Source of the DNA: Blasia pusilla
Lineage: Eukaryota; Marchantiophyta; Marchantiopsida; Blasiales
Assembly (NCBI GenBank): GCA_050084515.1
Contig: CM114275.1
Coordinates: 22,010,001 to 22,074,000 of the forward strand
Direction: 5' to 3'
DNA: 64,000 bases
The notes under the pieces are model-generated. The model did no database searches. It was not told the origin of the DNA and worked only from the letters and a program-made list of their open reading frames with translations. Of this stretch, positions 52,951 to 64,000 are shown one piece after another (within the stretch, counting starts at the first letter, position 1; each line of letters starts with the position of its first letter). Both the position numbers and the translations under genes were made by a program.

Positions 52951-54321
52951 GCATACAAGGAAGTGTTTAGGTTAGAACTACCTATGATCCATTTTTAAAG
53001 CTAGAGAAGTGTTCAAATTTTTATTGCAGATCAGTTTAGATCATTTTCACACACTTTTGAAACATCTTCACTATCTCTTACCTGTTGGTGCCCAAAATGG
53101 TTTCTATAACAAGACATTATCTTTTTTGTTCACACAACATTTCTCTGTGTAAATCATGGATCTAGAGTAAATGTATGAGACATCTAAAAGCTTCCCTTCT
53201 ATTTTAGTTGTTCTTATGTCAAGTTGCAAAAAAATATGGCCAAAATCAATTTTTAATCAGGCTTTATACTTGTTTCAACTCTCACTTGCATGATTCACAC
53301 TTTACATATAAGCAAGCAAAGCAAGTTGAACTTGCTTGACCATCATTCAAGTGCATGGCCTAATTCTTATTGTTTTCTAATCTTTATTGGAATAAATTGA
53401 TATGATTTTGAATTGTATTTCAATAAGTCATAGTTGAATGGCCCACCAAGTCATTCTTGCTAGATTGCATAAGATCTGGGTCACAACATCATAACTACCA
53501 CAATCCTACAAGTATGACTACGGAAGTCATACAAAGATAACATTTAAGCCAAACTACTTACAATAAAATGACTCATTGAGTTGAAAGCTCCTAATAAGAA
53601 CATTCTTTCCAAGTTTGAGTTGTTGTCGTTTACTTCGTTAGCTGAGTCCTAACTAGGATGGCCAACTTTAATGATTACCATGGTTCAATTCCCTAAATTC
53701 TAGTCATGAAAAAATGACTCCCATAGTTAAATGCGTACGTCCCAAACCCTAAATTTTACTCATTTTATAACTAGGCCGGTCACCCTTAGCAACTACCCTG
53801 GTTCAGTTACCTAACCGATCATTATAAAATGATGCCCACAATCATATATATCCCAAGCCCTAATTTTTACTCATTTCATGACTAGGATGGTCAACTTTAA
53901 TGACTACCCTAGTTCAATATCCTAACTGGTATTCATGAAAACATGACTTCCATAGTCATATAAGTTCCTCCTACTAGCTTACTATGATAGACAAATCATA
54001 ACAACTAGAATTTTTTTCCTTTTGTCCACATCTTATGTTGACAGGTCAAGTTTTACACGTCATAATAGTGTTTTGCCATATCACTAACGTGACGTGGTAG
54101 TCCTCCCTATATGACTTAACCATTGAGTCATATAGGGAGGAAAATACTTCCACGTCATAAAACCGTTGTAGTTGCCCTAGTCATTCCAAATTTATGACTT
54201 GGCTTTTCACAAGTTTTGTGACTCAACAAGTCACTAGTCATTCCTAGTCGTGGACTGTGAATCTGTGATATGTGACTGAGATGAGTCATAAATCCTTGTC
54301 GTAAAACATTTTCTTCTAGTG
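52951..54321. mobile_element. Subterminal region and 3' end of a CACTA element
   Basis: Non-coding. It is dense in short ATGACT/AGTCAT motifs in both orientations, as expected for transposase-binding subterminal repeats, and ends TTTTCTTCTAGTG (54309-54321), the complement of a CACTAGAAGAAAA terminus. The opposite terminus was not found in the window and may have been lost where copy A of the methyltransferase gypsy abuts at 29279. A long hairpin lies at 54091-54156. Confidence 0.65.
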
Positions 54322-54490
54322 TATATAAGTAGTAAAATCACTATTTCCAATTATCTATTATATTAAGGAAAGATGCCTCCTCAACATGTGGAACTCATCC
54401 TATGACATGTGCTTGAGGTTTTAAAAAGACAAGTTTCTTTTCAAAACTTTTAAATTTATTATACCTCATACAAACTAAAAAGTACAATAA

Positions 54491-55492
54491 CACTACAAGA
54501 GATTGAGGATTTCTTGCACCTCCATTGCGAGTCTATTTTTTCCAAGAGCAGCTAATTTACGAATCCATTGCAAGTTGACTTTGTGAGTCTACTTTGTATG
54601 AGTTCATTATAATCTAATTTCAACTATCTAAAGTTTCTTTGAGTTTCCTTTGATTTGCAAGATTAGATAGTTTTCTGGCTGTCGCGAGTGCATTTACTCA
54701 CATTCACCCCACAAACAATCTTGCGAGTCGTTGACACTTTATGAGTTTGTGGAATTGCAATCAAGTCACATCCAACTTGTAATTTGCAAGTCATTCCAGA
54801 GTCTCTAGACTCATTAGTAGTCATTTGCAAGTCTTATAACTAAAATCTTGACGAGAAATTTCCCTTTCACCTCCAAATCGCTTCATTTTTGCTTTTCCTC
54901 CTAACTTTTTAAAACTCCTCGTAGTTTGCAACTAGTTCTTTCTATAGTGGATGTAGATCTTGAGATTTTTAGAATGTCATTTTCTTTAAATGTTGAAGGA
55001 TATGTACAAGAGTGAAGTTCATAATGGTTTTTCCCCCAAAACTATTCATCCTAAACTATAAGAGATAAAGGAGAAAAGAGGACCAAAGCCAACCTTAAGA
55101 AAAATTGAAAGGAATCAAATTCCCCTTGAGAAAATGTTTCCTAGATCCAAAAATGAGATGAAATTATCTAGTTTTCTAGTGCAAAAAACCACTACTTTAT
55201 GAGTCCAAACTACTACATGCACTCATAATTTTGCGAGTACTTAGACTCCAAATTTTGAAACTTATCTTCGACTATGCACATATAGAAGTTAGATGCTTTT
55301 TACAAGCTCTTCATGGTTAACTTTTGGTTGTTTTGAAAATGTCTTATGAGTGTATAAAATGGAACATTAATTGCAATTGTGTTAGAGAGTTGTAGAGTGT
55401 GAGTTAAACTCTCAGTCATGCGATTTTATCGTGAGTTGGGCATTGGCACAGGAACTTTAGGACTCGCAAAATAGAGAACAAATGTAGTAGTG
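54491..55492. mobile_element. Non-autonomous CACTA element, 1002 bp, TSD TAA
   Basis: Starts CACTACAAGAGATTGAGG and ends ATGTAGTAGTG, i.e. CACTA at both ends in inverted order, flanked by TAA at 54488-54490 and 55493-55495 (3-bp duplications are typical of CACTA). The interior has no reading frame but repeated GCGAGTC/GACTCGC and TTGCAAGTC-type motifs near both ends. Confidence 0.85.
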
Positions 55493-55495
55493 TAA

Positions 55496-57840
55496 GGAGG
55501 AGGATTTAATAATTTTATTACTTATTATTTAGAAAAGAAAATTATACTCACGAAAAAAATTGCTATCTTCATGACCATTTCTTTTTCTCAATTACAAATT
55601 TAAAGATTTTAGTTTAAGTGTTAAAAGTAAAGTTTATTATTAAATTTGATAAGGAGGAATAAGTAAATACATTAAATTTAAAGTAAGAAATTTTGTGTAT
55701 AAAAATTTCAATTTTCATGAAATATGATAAGTCTCTCTCATATTCATTATCATTTCTTATTTTAAAATGTACAATTATTTTTTAAAGGCTCACAAAGAAA
55801 ATTGTAGTTCAAATTTAAAATTTTAAGTTCAATACGGGTGGGATTAAGTAATATTTTTGGAAAATAAGGAAAAAGGAAAATAAGAGAATGGTGGGATTAT
55901 AATTATTCTTCAAATTTTGGAAAGTTATTTTCATCCTATATTATTTTTAATTTTCAAATGTGGTTGGGAGGAAAATGGAAACTACAATTTTTTGAAGAAA
56001 TTGATCAACAAGATTGATTTCTTAAGTGAACATTTCATTTTTTTCCAATTAATGAGAAACGAGATCTTTTTTTTCCTAATCAAACTCATAGATTTATAAT
56101 CATTTATATTCAAGAAAAAAATTGATCTTTACTACTTTTATCTTATTTTTTGGATGTGAAACTCTAGAAATTAAAAGTCCGTCTGGTGGATCCACATTAT
56201 TATTCTCCATACTTGGTTTTAGGATTTGATCCATATTGCTATTGGAAATGATACATATGATAAGGAGCAAAATATTTTCACAAGCAAGATTATAAGTAAA
56301 TAAATATTATCAAGAAGTTTGCACTACTATATAGAGTGCAATGTATGAATGCTTACCTCAAGCCATTGTAGAGTTCAACTTCAACTCCTCCTTGGCTCAC
56401 AATAAAGCACTCCTAACCTTGAGAGCTCCAAGCAGAAGTCTTGGGTTAAGTCTCAAAGATCCAAATAGATGCACATTACGTAGGTAGTCGAGAAGTCGAG
56501 AAATGGTGATAGGTTTTGAATCTCCTAATGTGCATATCCAAGTCACTCGCCTAAATCAGAGCGTTGTTGCTTATTTCCTCAAGGAGCATATTGAATGGCT
56601 TCTTAGCTTAGACTTGAAACAAAACCCAATACATATCATAATTTATCCCTTGTTCATGGACTTGGGCGGGTAGGGAGGGAGAGGGTCTCCCCTATATGTA
56701 CTTGAGGGATTCTCCAAGGGAATCCCACCTTTCCAATCATCCACATGGGGTCCTTTATTTTGGCCCACAACCCAAATATGGTTTATGACTTGCAAACATG
56801 CATTTGACTAGTTAGCCCCTAAGATCGCTTGGTGGAGTCTTCCTATATATCTTGTAAGTCCCAAATCCCCAAATGCATCTTGGAACATGGATCTATGTTT
56901 TGTGTGTCTCATGGCTAGCACCCATCTTGACGCTCCGCCATTTGACATCTCATGGTTGTCTTTCCACCCTCCGCATTTTGTGACTAGTCTCATACCATCT
57001 CGCCCTTTACTTTGGGATTTGGCTCAAGAGTTTCACACCTTCCTTATGAGTAGCCACACCCTTCCTCATCTAAGGCTAGTGTTAAGGCACCTGCCCATCT
57101 TAACTAGCATTAGTCTCAAGGTGAGTTCCACCACCTCTCCCGGTCTCATGACTAGCTTGTATAGGATCCGACTTTGGTCAATCACATCAAGATCTCTCCT
57201 CCTTGGATCCCCGATCATTAGCTTGGTGCATTGTAAGAACATAAATTTTCCCATAATATTTTCATTAAAATTTATATTATATAGGAATATACAACGTAAA
57301 TAATTTTTCAAAAATTAATTTCCCAAGCATACTCACTAATATTTCTATATTATTTGAACATTTCTTGGAAGGTGAGGTGATGCAATATGGATTATAATAA
57401 GAATTTAAAGCCTAAGTCGTAGTTCATGGTTGATTTTTTTAATCAAACAGTCTATTATTGCCAAAAGGTCCACTAGTTGTGACTTATGGAATACACAACA
57501 CAACAATTGGTAACTTAACAATAGATACGCTATAGCATAAGACTGTGTCATCCATATTTAACGACCCACAAAAGACCTAACTATCTCCCTTAGGGAGACT
57601 TGTGCTAGGAGTGAAGAGTTGGATTTCCCCATATAAAGGCATAAAAATGACCAAAGGTTGTGCCATAGATTCACAAACTAGTGAAAAGAAAACACATCCA
57701 TAAATAGGTGAGGATTGCAAAATCCAATCACAAAGGAAATAGGAGGGACTCAAGGCGTCGAACATAATCATGGCCCAATCTTCTTGGTAACAAGTAAAAA
57801 TCCCAAAGTTACTAATAGTCTTGGTGATAGTAAAAAAGTC
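55496..57840. other. No gene recognised
   Basis: AT-rich DNA to about 56200, then sequence of more average composition. Short frames near 56887-57303 (plus) and 57577-57858 (minus) show no domain and are probably chance. No termini of mobile elements were identified. Confidence 0.5.
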
Positions 57841-58290
57841 CCAAAGTTCAAGTTTCATTTAAAGATCTCAACACTTATACAAAAATAACCTCAGGATTTT
57901 TGAAATCCACATATATTGGAATATTACTTGAAACTTTTATGGAATGTGCGTAAACCTAAGGTGGTCCAAAATACCAAGTTTGAGACGAAGTTTGTATTCA
58001 TGGTAACAATTAAAAATCCCAATGCTCAATTTCTCATTTAAAGGCCTTACCACTCGTGCAAGAAATGACTTTGGGATTTTTGGAATTCTATATATATGGG
58101 AATATCCCTCTGAATTTACAAAAGGTGTGTGAACCTAAGATGGTCTCAAATACCAAGTTTGAGACAAAGATCATATTCTCGATAACAACAATAAATCCCA
58201 AAGTTCAATTTTCACTACTTATATGACTCTTCCGAGAAATGACATTGGGATTTTTTGAATTCCACATATATGGAAATTTTTCTTACATAC
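57841..58290. repeat. Tandem repeat, ~178-bp unit, about 2.5 copies
   Basis: Units start CCCAAAGTTC / CCCAATGCTC / CCCAAAGTTC at 57841, 58018 and 58197 (period 177-179). Shared phrases are 'gggatttttggaattc-acatatat', 'gtgaacctaagatggtc' and 'taccaagtttgagac'. A partial unit precedes at about 57787. The length is in the range of plant satellites. Confidence 0.8.
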
Positions 58291-58559
58291 TTTTCCTTAA
58301 ATATTCATCTAATTACAAAAGGGCACAAATGATTACATTTTTACTCAATATTGCCCCAACCATCATGAAGCTAGGCGAGAGTAAAAATCACCAAGAATAA
58401 ATAAAAATGAAAAACCATAAACATACTCTACTATTTTTTCCTTGATCCTAAAACCCATCGTGCAAGCATGGTTGAACAAAATTTCAAGGATCTTTGGATA
58501 ATTGTGGATCATACTTTCAAGGATCTTTGGGCAATTGTGAGTTGGAGTCCATCTTCATA

Positions 58560-58800
58560 ATGCAAGCTTGCAAACTTGCTTGTGTTGGCTAACATTGCTA
58601 GGGTCCAATGTGTTAGCACTGCCATATGTGAGAGAGTTTTCTCAATTCAAAAATATGATTAAGACCAAGTCAAGGAATAGACTAGGTATTAAGCATTTGG
58701 ATGCAATTCTCAAGATTGCTTTGGAAGGACATGCTACTTACTATGAGGACATGCTTACTGAATCTATAGTTCTCTAGAAAACTTATGCAAATGTGAAGTA
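58560..58800 (+). pseudogene. hAT transposase C-terminal relic
   Basis: Two frames together show LANIARVQCVSTAICERVFS (about 58585-58645) and KTKSRNRLGIKHLDAILKIA (about 58665-58725), which correspond to the hAT dimerisation domain pattern 'ALVQ--STA-CERGFS----IKTK-RNRL----LDALMRIA'. A 1-base shift separates them. Nothing of the DDE catalytic core is visible upstream. Confidence 0.75.
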
Positions 58801-59721
58801 CCCATATGCTAATCCAGAAAGATACTTTACTCCTCATGTAGAAGTTAAATCCCTTGCACCTTTTATTGATTTATCTAATCCCCCACAACCCCAATGATTT
58901 GGGGTTGTGCACGTTTGGTCCAACAGTAATTCTTTTGTGGATTTAGAGGCCCTTTAGAATACTTGGGAGCCTCAAGGATTCAAGTATTATGAAGGGGCAA
59001 GACAGTTTCGCTTCAAACTCGCACGTAGGATTATGATACCCATGCCTAACAAGCAGATCCTTGGCTCCCAGTTGGTTGGGAGGCTTGGCCAGGTTCAACT
59101 CCTCCCAAGGAACTCTCATGAAAAGTGGGCTTGAGTTTAAAATATGTTTGGAAAAAAGAGTTGTGGTGCATAATTATTTGCAAGCAGAAAGGGTCTTGTA
59201 TGCCTTTTATATATGTTCTTTTCCTTAGCCATGGGTGATGGCTCCCCAACATGGAAGGAGTTAACAAAGATGGCCCAAAACATAAGAGAAAGGAACCAAA
59301 ATGAAAGAGAAGAGAAAAGAGGACCGCTTATTTACAACTCAATTGGAAAAAAATCACACCGATTATTTCCAACTCAGCCAGAATTAGGCCGACAAGTTTC
59401 TCAAAGGCTTGGAAATTTGCACCCGAAGAGTTTTAAAAAGTGTATTTTAAGCAAGGGAAATATAAATCCTCATTTTCCCACCTGTTTTAATTTTCAAACA
59501 TCTGACCAGAAACCAATAAAATATTTAAATCACCGGATATTGTTCGGAGGGGAGAAGAAACTCATCGGACCTTGACTCTCTCTATGCGGCACAAGTGAAA
59601 TTTGGGTAGCCGACTTTATGCGGCCATGGAAATGTGTATGCATAGAAGGAGAAGTGACGAGGGCGACCAAACATATGATAAAGAAGGTAAAATTTGACTG
59701 GACAAGACATCGCAAGCTTGG
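58801..59721. other. No gene recognised
   Basis: Possibly the tail of the hAT gene to about 59130 (FKYYEGARQFRLKLARRIMI). The remainder shows no domain. Confidence 0.4.
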
Positions 59722-59860
59722 AACCTCGGTTGGCGAAGGTTAGGGGTGTATGGGCTATGGCATCACTCTTGGTATGGAGGGTCCAAATTGGCCTTGAGAA
59801 GGAATAAATAAAGAGACTATGCTTTCTATCAAGCCAAGCAATAGATGGATGGATACGAGA
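59722..59860 (+). repeat. Direct repeat, copy 1
   Basis: About 130 bp matching 60109-60240. Common core: 'aaattggcctt-ag-a-gaataaataa-gaccatgctt'. See the paired entry. Confidence 0.7.
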
Positions 59861-60108
59861 GGTGATCTCCACCCCAAAAATCCTCGCCCCTATTCATCCT
59901 CGGATTAGAAGCACCAGGATTAGACGCGGGTTATGATTGAAGAGGAAATCATGCAAAACATGTCGCCTCATAGGGGATTTCAACGTGAGAAGTGCACCTC
60001 CTAAGTGAGCACACCATCCACTCCACTAGAGAAGAATAGAAGAGCCAAAAACTAAGAGAAAAATAGTGAGATATTTGACACGATAACACATAATAATCAA
60101 AGCATGTA

Positions 60109-60240
60109 ACCTCGATTGCCTAAGGTCCGACGGGGTATGGCGTCACCCTTGATGCGAGGGGTCAAAATTGGCCTTAAGCAGCAATAAATAAGCGACCATG
60201 CTTCATAGATCCCGTCCAAGCACTAGATCGATCGAGTGAG
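60109..60240 (+). repeat. Direct repeat, copy 2
   Basis: Second copy of the ~130-bp block, about 390 bp downstream, with scattered substitutions. It may be a duplicated promoter or UTR fragment, or the two diverged ends of a small element. Confidence 0.7.
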
Positions 60241-61297
60241 CTCGTAATGCTCGAATCTCGAGTACGAGTAGGATGGGCCCAAGTGCGTAATTTATGAGCC
60301 AGCGATCGAGGAAGATCGGAAAGTGTCTATTAGTTTCTTTTGAAGGTTTGTAGGTCTGGCCCCCCTAGACATCCACATCTTTCGGGGAAAGTGGCGCTTC
60401 TTTTCAGATCCAACGCTTTATCCATCAACGCCGCGACCCTGAGTTTATAAAGATCCTTTTGAGTTCAATCGCCGATTCGCCATGAGAGACACATCAGTTT
60501 TTTCCCCCTTTTTCTTTCTGTAGCGGGGGGGACGAGTCGGACGACCCGGACGATGGAGGTGGCTCACAGCACGGGGTTCCTGTAACGAACGACCAGCGGA
60601 GGGAACTGAAGGGACGAGTTAACTAGATCTTAACTCGAGCGTTCACTAGGATGACGTAGGGTCAAGATTAGCACGTGACTCAACAGACAGAAATGCTAAA
60701 AAATTAAATATGGGACAGAAAACAGGTGGAGTTGTCAGAACATGGCGAACATGGTGGACGGAACGTGGGAGAGCACCACCTAATCCGTCGCTGCACGAAG
60801 GTCCATGAACGCGCTAATCCGTTTGGAGGCATCAATTAGGCGCAGTATCTGCTAACTTAAAGGTGTTCGCAATTGACATGGGCTACCTTTACATTCTCCA
60901 ACCCCCTTTGGTTTTCCTTTTCATCTTCGACTCGCGTAATCAAAGCAAAAATAGAATACACGAACTCGTCTTAGACATCGTTAACGAAAATATCGTTAGG
61001 CAAAAGTCACGCATGCTACCGCTGACCATTTTTCAATTACTTTTAATAATACTCAATATTCCAATTTTCCACCTTCATCCTTAGTTTTTAAATAATTTCA
61101 TCAGTTAAAACTAATTTTCAATGATTTTGTTGAAATGCTAGTATTTTTTTTAAATCCCATTTTTCTTAAAAAATATTTTAATTTGTCATACGTGGGGCCT
61201 AAGAAATCCACATAATAATGCTCATGTTATTTGGATAATTTGTTTCACTCCTTGGGTATTTTTTACAAATTTCTTACTAAATTGTATAAGCCCGAGT
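60241..61297. other. No gene recognised
   Basis: Contains a G-run with GACGAGTCGGACGACCCGGAC (about 60524-60554) and otherwise unremarkable sequence. A plus-strand frame at 60863-61084 has no domain. Confidence 0.45.
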
Positions 61298-62830
61298 GTG
61301 ATGGAACGAGCTAACTTACGTGCCTTCTTGATAGGTGAAGGAGAACATTATTGGTTGAGATTATTCCTCTATTATGTTAGAGGAGCAACAAAGCATGAAT
61401 GTTTTAGAAAAACATATGAAATACTATGTCCAATATTTAATGAGGCTTTTATCCAATTGGGACTTATTGAAGATGATGGAGAGTATTCTCATGCTTTGAA
61501 GAAGCATCTATTCTTCACATAGGTTCTTCATTTTGACGTCTATTTACAATAATTTTAGTTTACAACACAAGTATTCAATCAACTACACTATAGAGTCAAT
61601 TTTTGGATCCACTTATAGACGACCTCTTATATGAATGACATCACATAAACTCTTCTACTCTACCACTTCTTGCATCATTTCTTTTTTTCCATCAAGCCTT
61701 TATGATATAATCATGATTTCTACATTCATTGAAATTCTTCCATTGGAGAGAATAGGAATTTCTTATCTTTTGTTGATGATGGTATAATTAATACTATGTT
61801 GTTGGAGGTGCATTATTATGTTCAAGATCAAGTGAAAAGATTTGTTGACTTTCCACATATGCCTTAGATTAACTTCCAAAGCTAAAACTCACATTCTTAT
61901 TTAGAGGAACAAGAGCTACTATATAATACGAAGAAATTATATGAACTTGTACGATTAGGATAAGCATATTTGAATGAAGGTCAACATATTATTTGGGATG
62001 CTATAAATAATAAGTTTGATCGAATATGCTTAAATGCTCCACCATCTCTAAAAATATTTTTCATCAATTGTCCAAGTGACAATGGAAAGACATTTTTACA
62101 CAATCTTCTCCTTGCAAGTGTACAGAGTGCAAGAGATATAGCATTGGCTATGGCATCATATGGAATAGCTCCTCTATTGTTAGACGAACGACATATTGCA
62201 CATTCACACTTCAAGATTCCCATCAATTTTGGTGGGAGCTCTACTTGCAAGTAAGCATCTTCATGGGAGAAGATCTACCTCTACATATTACAATTTATAA
62301 TTTACTTTTCCTTTGCAACTAATGCCCCTTAAGTACTACAAGTTCTTATTCATTTGCACCAATCATTTGAAGTTTAATAGTCAATACGGTTTGTAGCCTA
62401 CTTAATCCGTATTGCAATGCCCATTATATGGGAAAAAGCTATGTGACTTATCTTCATTCATTCAAGGCAATCAATTACACTTTACAAGATATTATGGGAG
62501 TGGTCTCTGTTGATTACAACAAATATAAGTTGATGAAAACTCATCATAGTTGGTGGTGACGTACTTCTGTCAAATATTGCATATTGTATGTCATGGAGAC
62601 CGACCAAAAATTATCCAAGCCGCTATAAAAAGATCATCTCTATGGTCTCGTGTAAATATGATAAAATTAATAAAAGACATGCGAGCTTAAAAGATGGAAG
62701 ATCATATGTGTGCTCAACAAAAAGGTTTTGTTAATTGGTTATTGGAGGTGGGAGAGTGTAGGGTATCTTTGCACCATGAGAAGGGAGAAGATTTTATATG
62801 CATATCATCAGAAATGGTTACTAAAAGTAT
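61298..62830 (+). pseudogene. Helitron helicase relic
   Basis: Typical plant Helitron helicase segments in order: HYWLRLFLYYVRGATKHECF and FNEAFIQLGLIEDDGEYSHA (61298-61520), then after a gap DAINNKFDRICLNAPPSLKI, FFINCPSDNGKTFLHNLLLA (Walker A, normally GPGGTGKT) and MASYGIAPLLLDERHIAHSHFKIPI (shown in part; 61970-62250). Then GDRPKIIQAAIKRSSLW (about 62600) and FVNWLLEVGE (about 62730). Walker A is damaged (CPSDNGKT). The Rep domain is not seen. Helitrons move by rolling-circle replication. Confidence 0.85.
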
Positions 62831-62836
62831 TAAGAT

Positions 62837-62953
62837 ATCCGATTTCTATTAAAATTGGCAAGAAGATTTCTATTTAAATCTTTCTTTTATCCGATCTCTA
62901 TTCGATTTCTATCTGATTTCTATCCGATTTCTATTAAAATCTTCTTGCCAATT
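62837..62953. repeat. Inverted repeat with internal CGATTTCTAT repeats
   Basis: A 17-bp perfect inverted repeat, AATTGGCAAGAAGATTT at 62853-62869 and its complement at 62937-62953. An 18-bp direct repeat ATCCGATTTCTATTAAAA occurs at 62837-62854 and 62922-62939. Confidence 0.85.
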
Positions 62954-64000
62954 GTGTGACATTGACTTCTTAACAAATATGGCTATTTTGGCATTGAGAA
63001 ATAGAGGTATTGATGATATAAATAAAAATATCATCTCTTGATTTCCTAGAGAGGTATTTACGGCCTCTACACTTAAGCGTAATTTTTTTCTCGTCGTTTA
63101 GACTATCCACGTGTATCTCACACGTGTTTAGTAATTCATTACGGCTCCCCCCTCTCAAGGCCGCACATTGGTTTTTTTTTTCCATATATTTTTTTCAATT
63201 TTTTTTATGAAATTTGGATAACCATAAAACATGTTTTCTTCTCACTAGTTCATAATATGTTGTGTGCTGAGTATATTTACCTCAATGTTGACTCCATTCC
63301 AAATGACAAAATGAATCATATATATCCAACAAAATTTTTGAATGTATGCTTGCCTTTCCATGCATGATTTTGATTACATTTTATTTTGATTTGGCTTTTG
63401 ATTTACATAGATTTTAATTCTCTCTTCGTCTAACTTTTGTTAGGACTATTAATAAGTCTCAAGATATAATTTTGCAAAAGATAATAATTTACTTGCCTAC
63501 TATCGTATTTTTTTATTGTCAATTATGTATAACATTATCTAGAGTAGGGAAGAGAAGTTCCATCCATATTACGATCTGGAATTGGAATGATTATCCTTAT
63601 GCGTTCAAATAAGGATAATCATTATTAATTAAAAATTAGTGTATCCAAAAGGAATAATTTGATGGATTCTTATTTCAATCGTACTTCAATTTCGTATTTT
63701 GTGCATTGGAGAGATTATGAAAAAAATACAATCATAAAAAGAAAAATCTTGAAAAAAATTGATTTACAAACAACTTGGTTCTCCCTACCGTTGGATCAGA
63801 TAAACCCTCCCCACACGGAACTTAAGATGAGGCCACATTAATCCTACTTTTGTATTAGAATATTATTGTTATTGTGCCTAAAAGTTCATACTTGACCGCA
63901 ATTTGGCGGTGTTGGAATAGATCGCCGCCAGCTACTCCCAGTAAGAGCAGCCGGCCAACCACGATAACAGGCGCGATTAGCTCCTTCCATACAAGAACCG
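62954..64000. other. No gene recognised
   Basis: AT-rich with long T-runs. A perfect 15-bp stem (AATGATTATCCTTAT at 63586-63600 with its complement at 63609-63623, 8-base loop) may be a MITE end or cruciform. Short frames here lack domains. Confidence 0.5.

Noticed and set aside
56887-57303. 138-residue plus-strand frame
   Set aside because: No recognisable domain, no splice or homology support, and composition like its surroundings.
60355-60445. Minus-strand segment resembling a tRNA D-arm (ATGGATAAAGCGTTGGATC)
   Set aside because: No T-arm with GTTCGA and no complete acceptor stem could be paired; possibly a SINE-like trace at most.

Overview
The window looks like a repeat-rich, heterochromatic stretch of a plant nuclear genome. 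I see no bacterial operons and no intact single-copy host gene. Almost everything is plant transposable-element sequence: chromodomain Ty3/gypsy, another Ty3/gypsy lineage, Ty1/copia, CACTA, hAT and Helitron. It also holds a short plant-type telomere repeat (CCCTAA)n, GT-AG introns and initiator-tRNA-Met primer-binding sites. The species cannot be named from sequence alone. The kinds of methyltransferase genes present would fit a non-flowering lineage (lycophyte, fern or bryophyte), but that is a weak inference.

Layout. 1-1540: 3' end of a chromovirus, its LTR, then a primer-binding site and leader. 2110-4090 (minus): broken Helitron/PIF1-type helicase. 4277-4316: interstitial telomere repeat. 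5543-11134: a decayed intron-containing gene combining a ParB-like domain (DGNHR) and a beta-class DNA amino-methyltransferase (motif IV before motif I), accompanied by more than 25 copies of a ~28-bp palindrome. 11692-29279: copy A of an unusual Ty3/gypsy element that carries a DNMT3-like cytosine-C5 methyltransferase between protease and reverse transcriptase and a PHD finger after integrase. Two truncated gypsy pieces (14373-17974 and 17975-23637) interrupt it. 29280-54321: a CACTA-like transposon gene with introns whose exon holds a nearly complete chromovirus (30208-37561, TSD GTAGA) and whose intron holds a minus-strand copia (39033-51831). The copia in turn contains copy B of the methyltransferase gypsy (39607-47648, TSD AACTT), and copy B contains a 1.26-kb solo-LTR-like insert. 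54491-55492: a 1-kb non-autonomous CACTA element with TSD TAA. 55496-64000: AT-rich DNA with a 178-bp tandem repeat, a hAT transposase relic, a duplicated ~130-bp block, a plus-strand Helitron helicase relic and two perfect hairpins.

The strongest candidate for a poorly described system is the gypsy family with domain order gag (two zinc knuckles) - protease - C5 methyltransferase - RT - RNase H - integrase - PHD. Two independent copies show it; copy B has lost RT, RNase H and integrase but kept methyltransferase and PHD. Comparing the copies shows many CAG-to-TAG and CGA-to-TGA changes, the footprint expected of deamination of methylated cytosine. The second candidate is the ParB-amino-methyltransferase gene with its palindrome clusters. 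All coding regions here carry stops or frameshifts; none looks functional as it stands.
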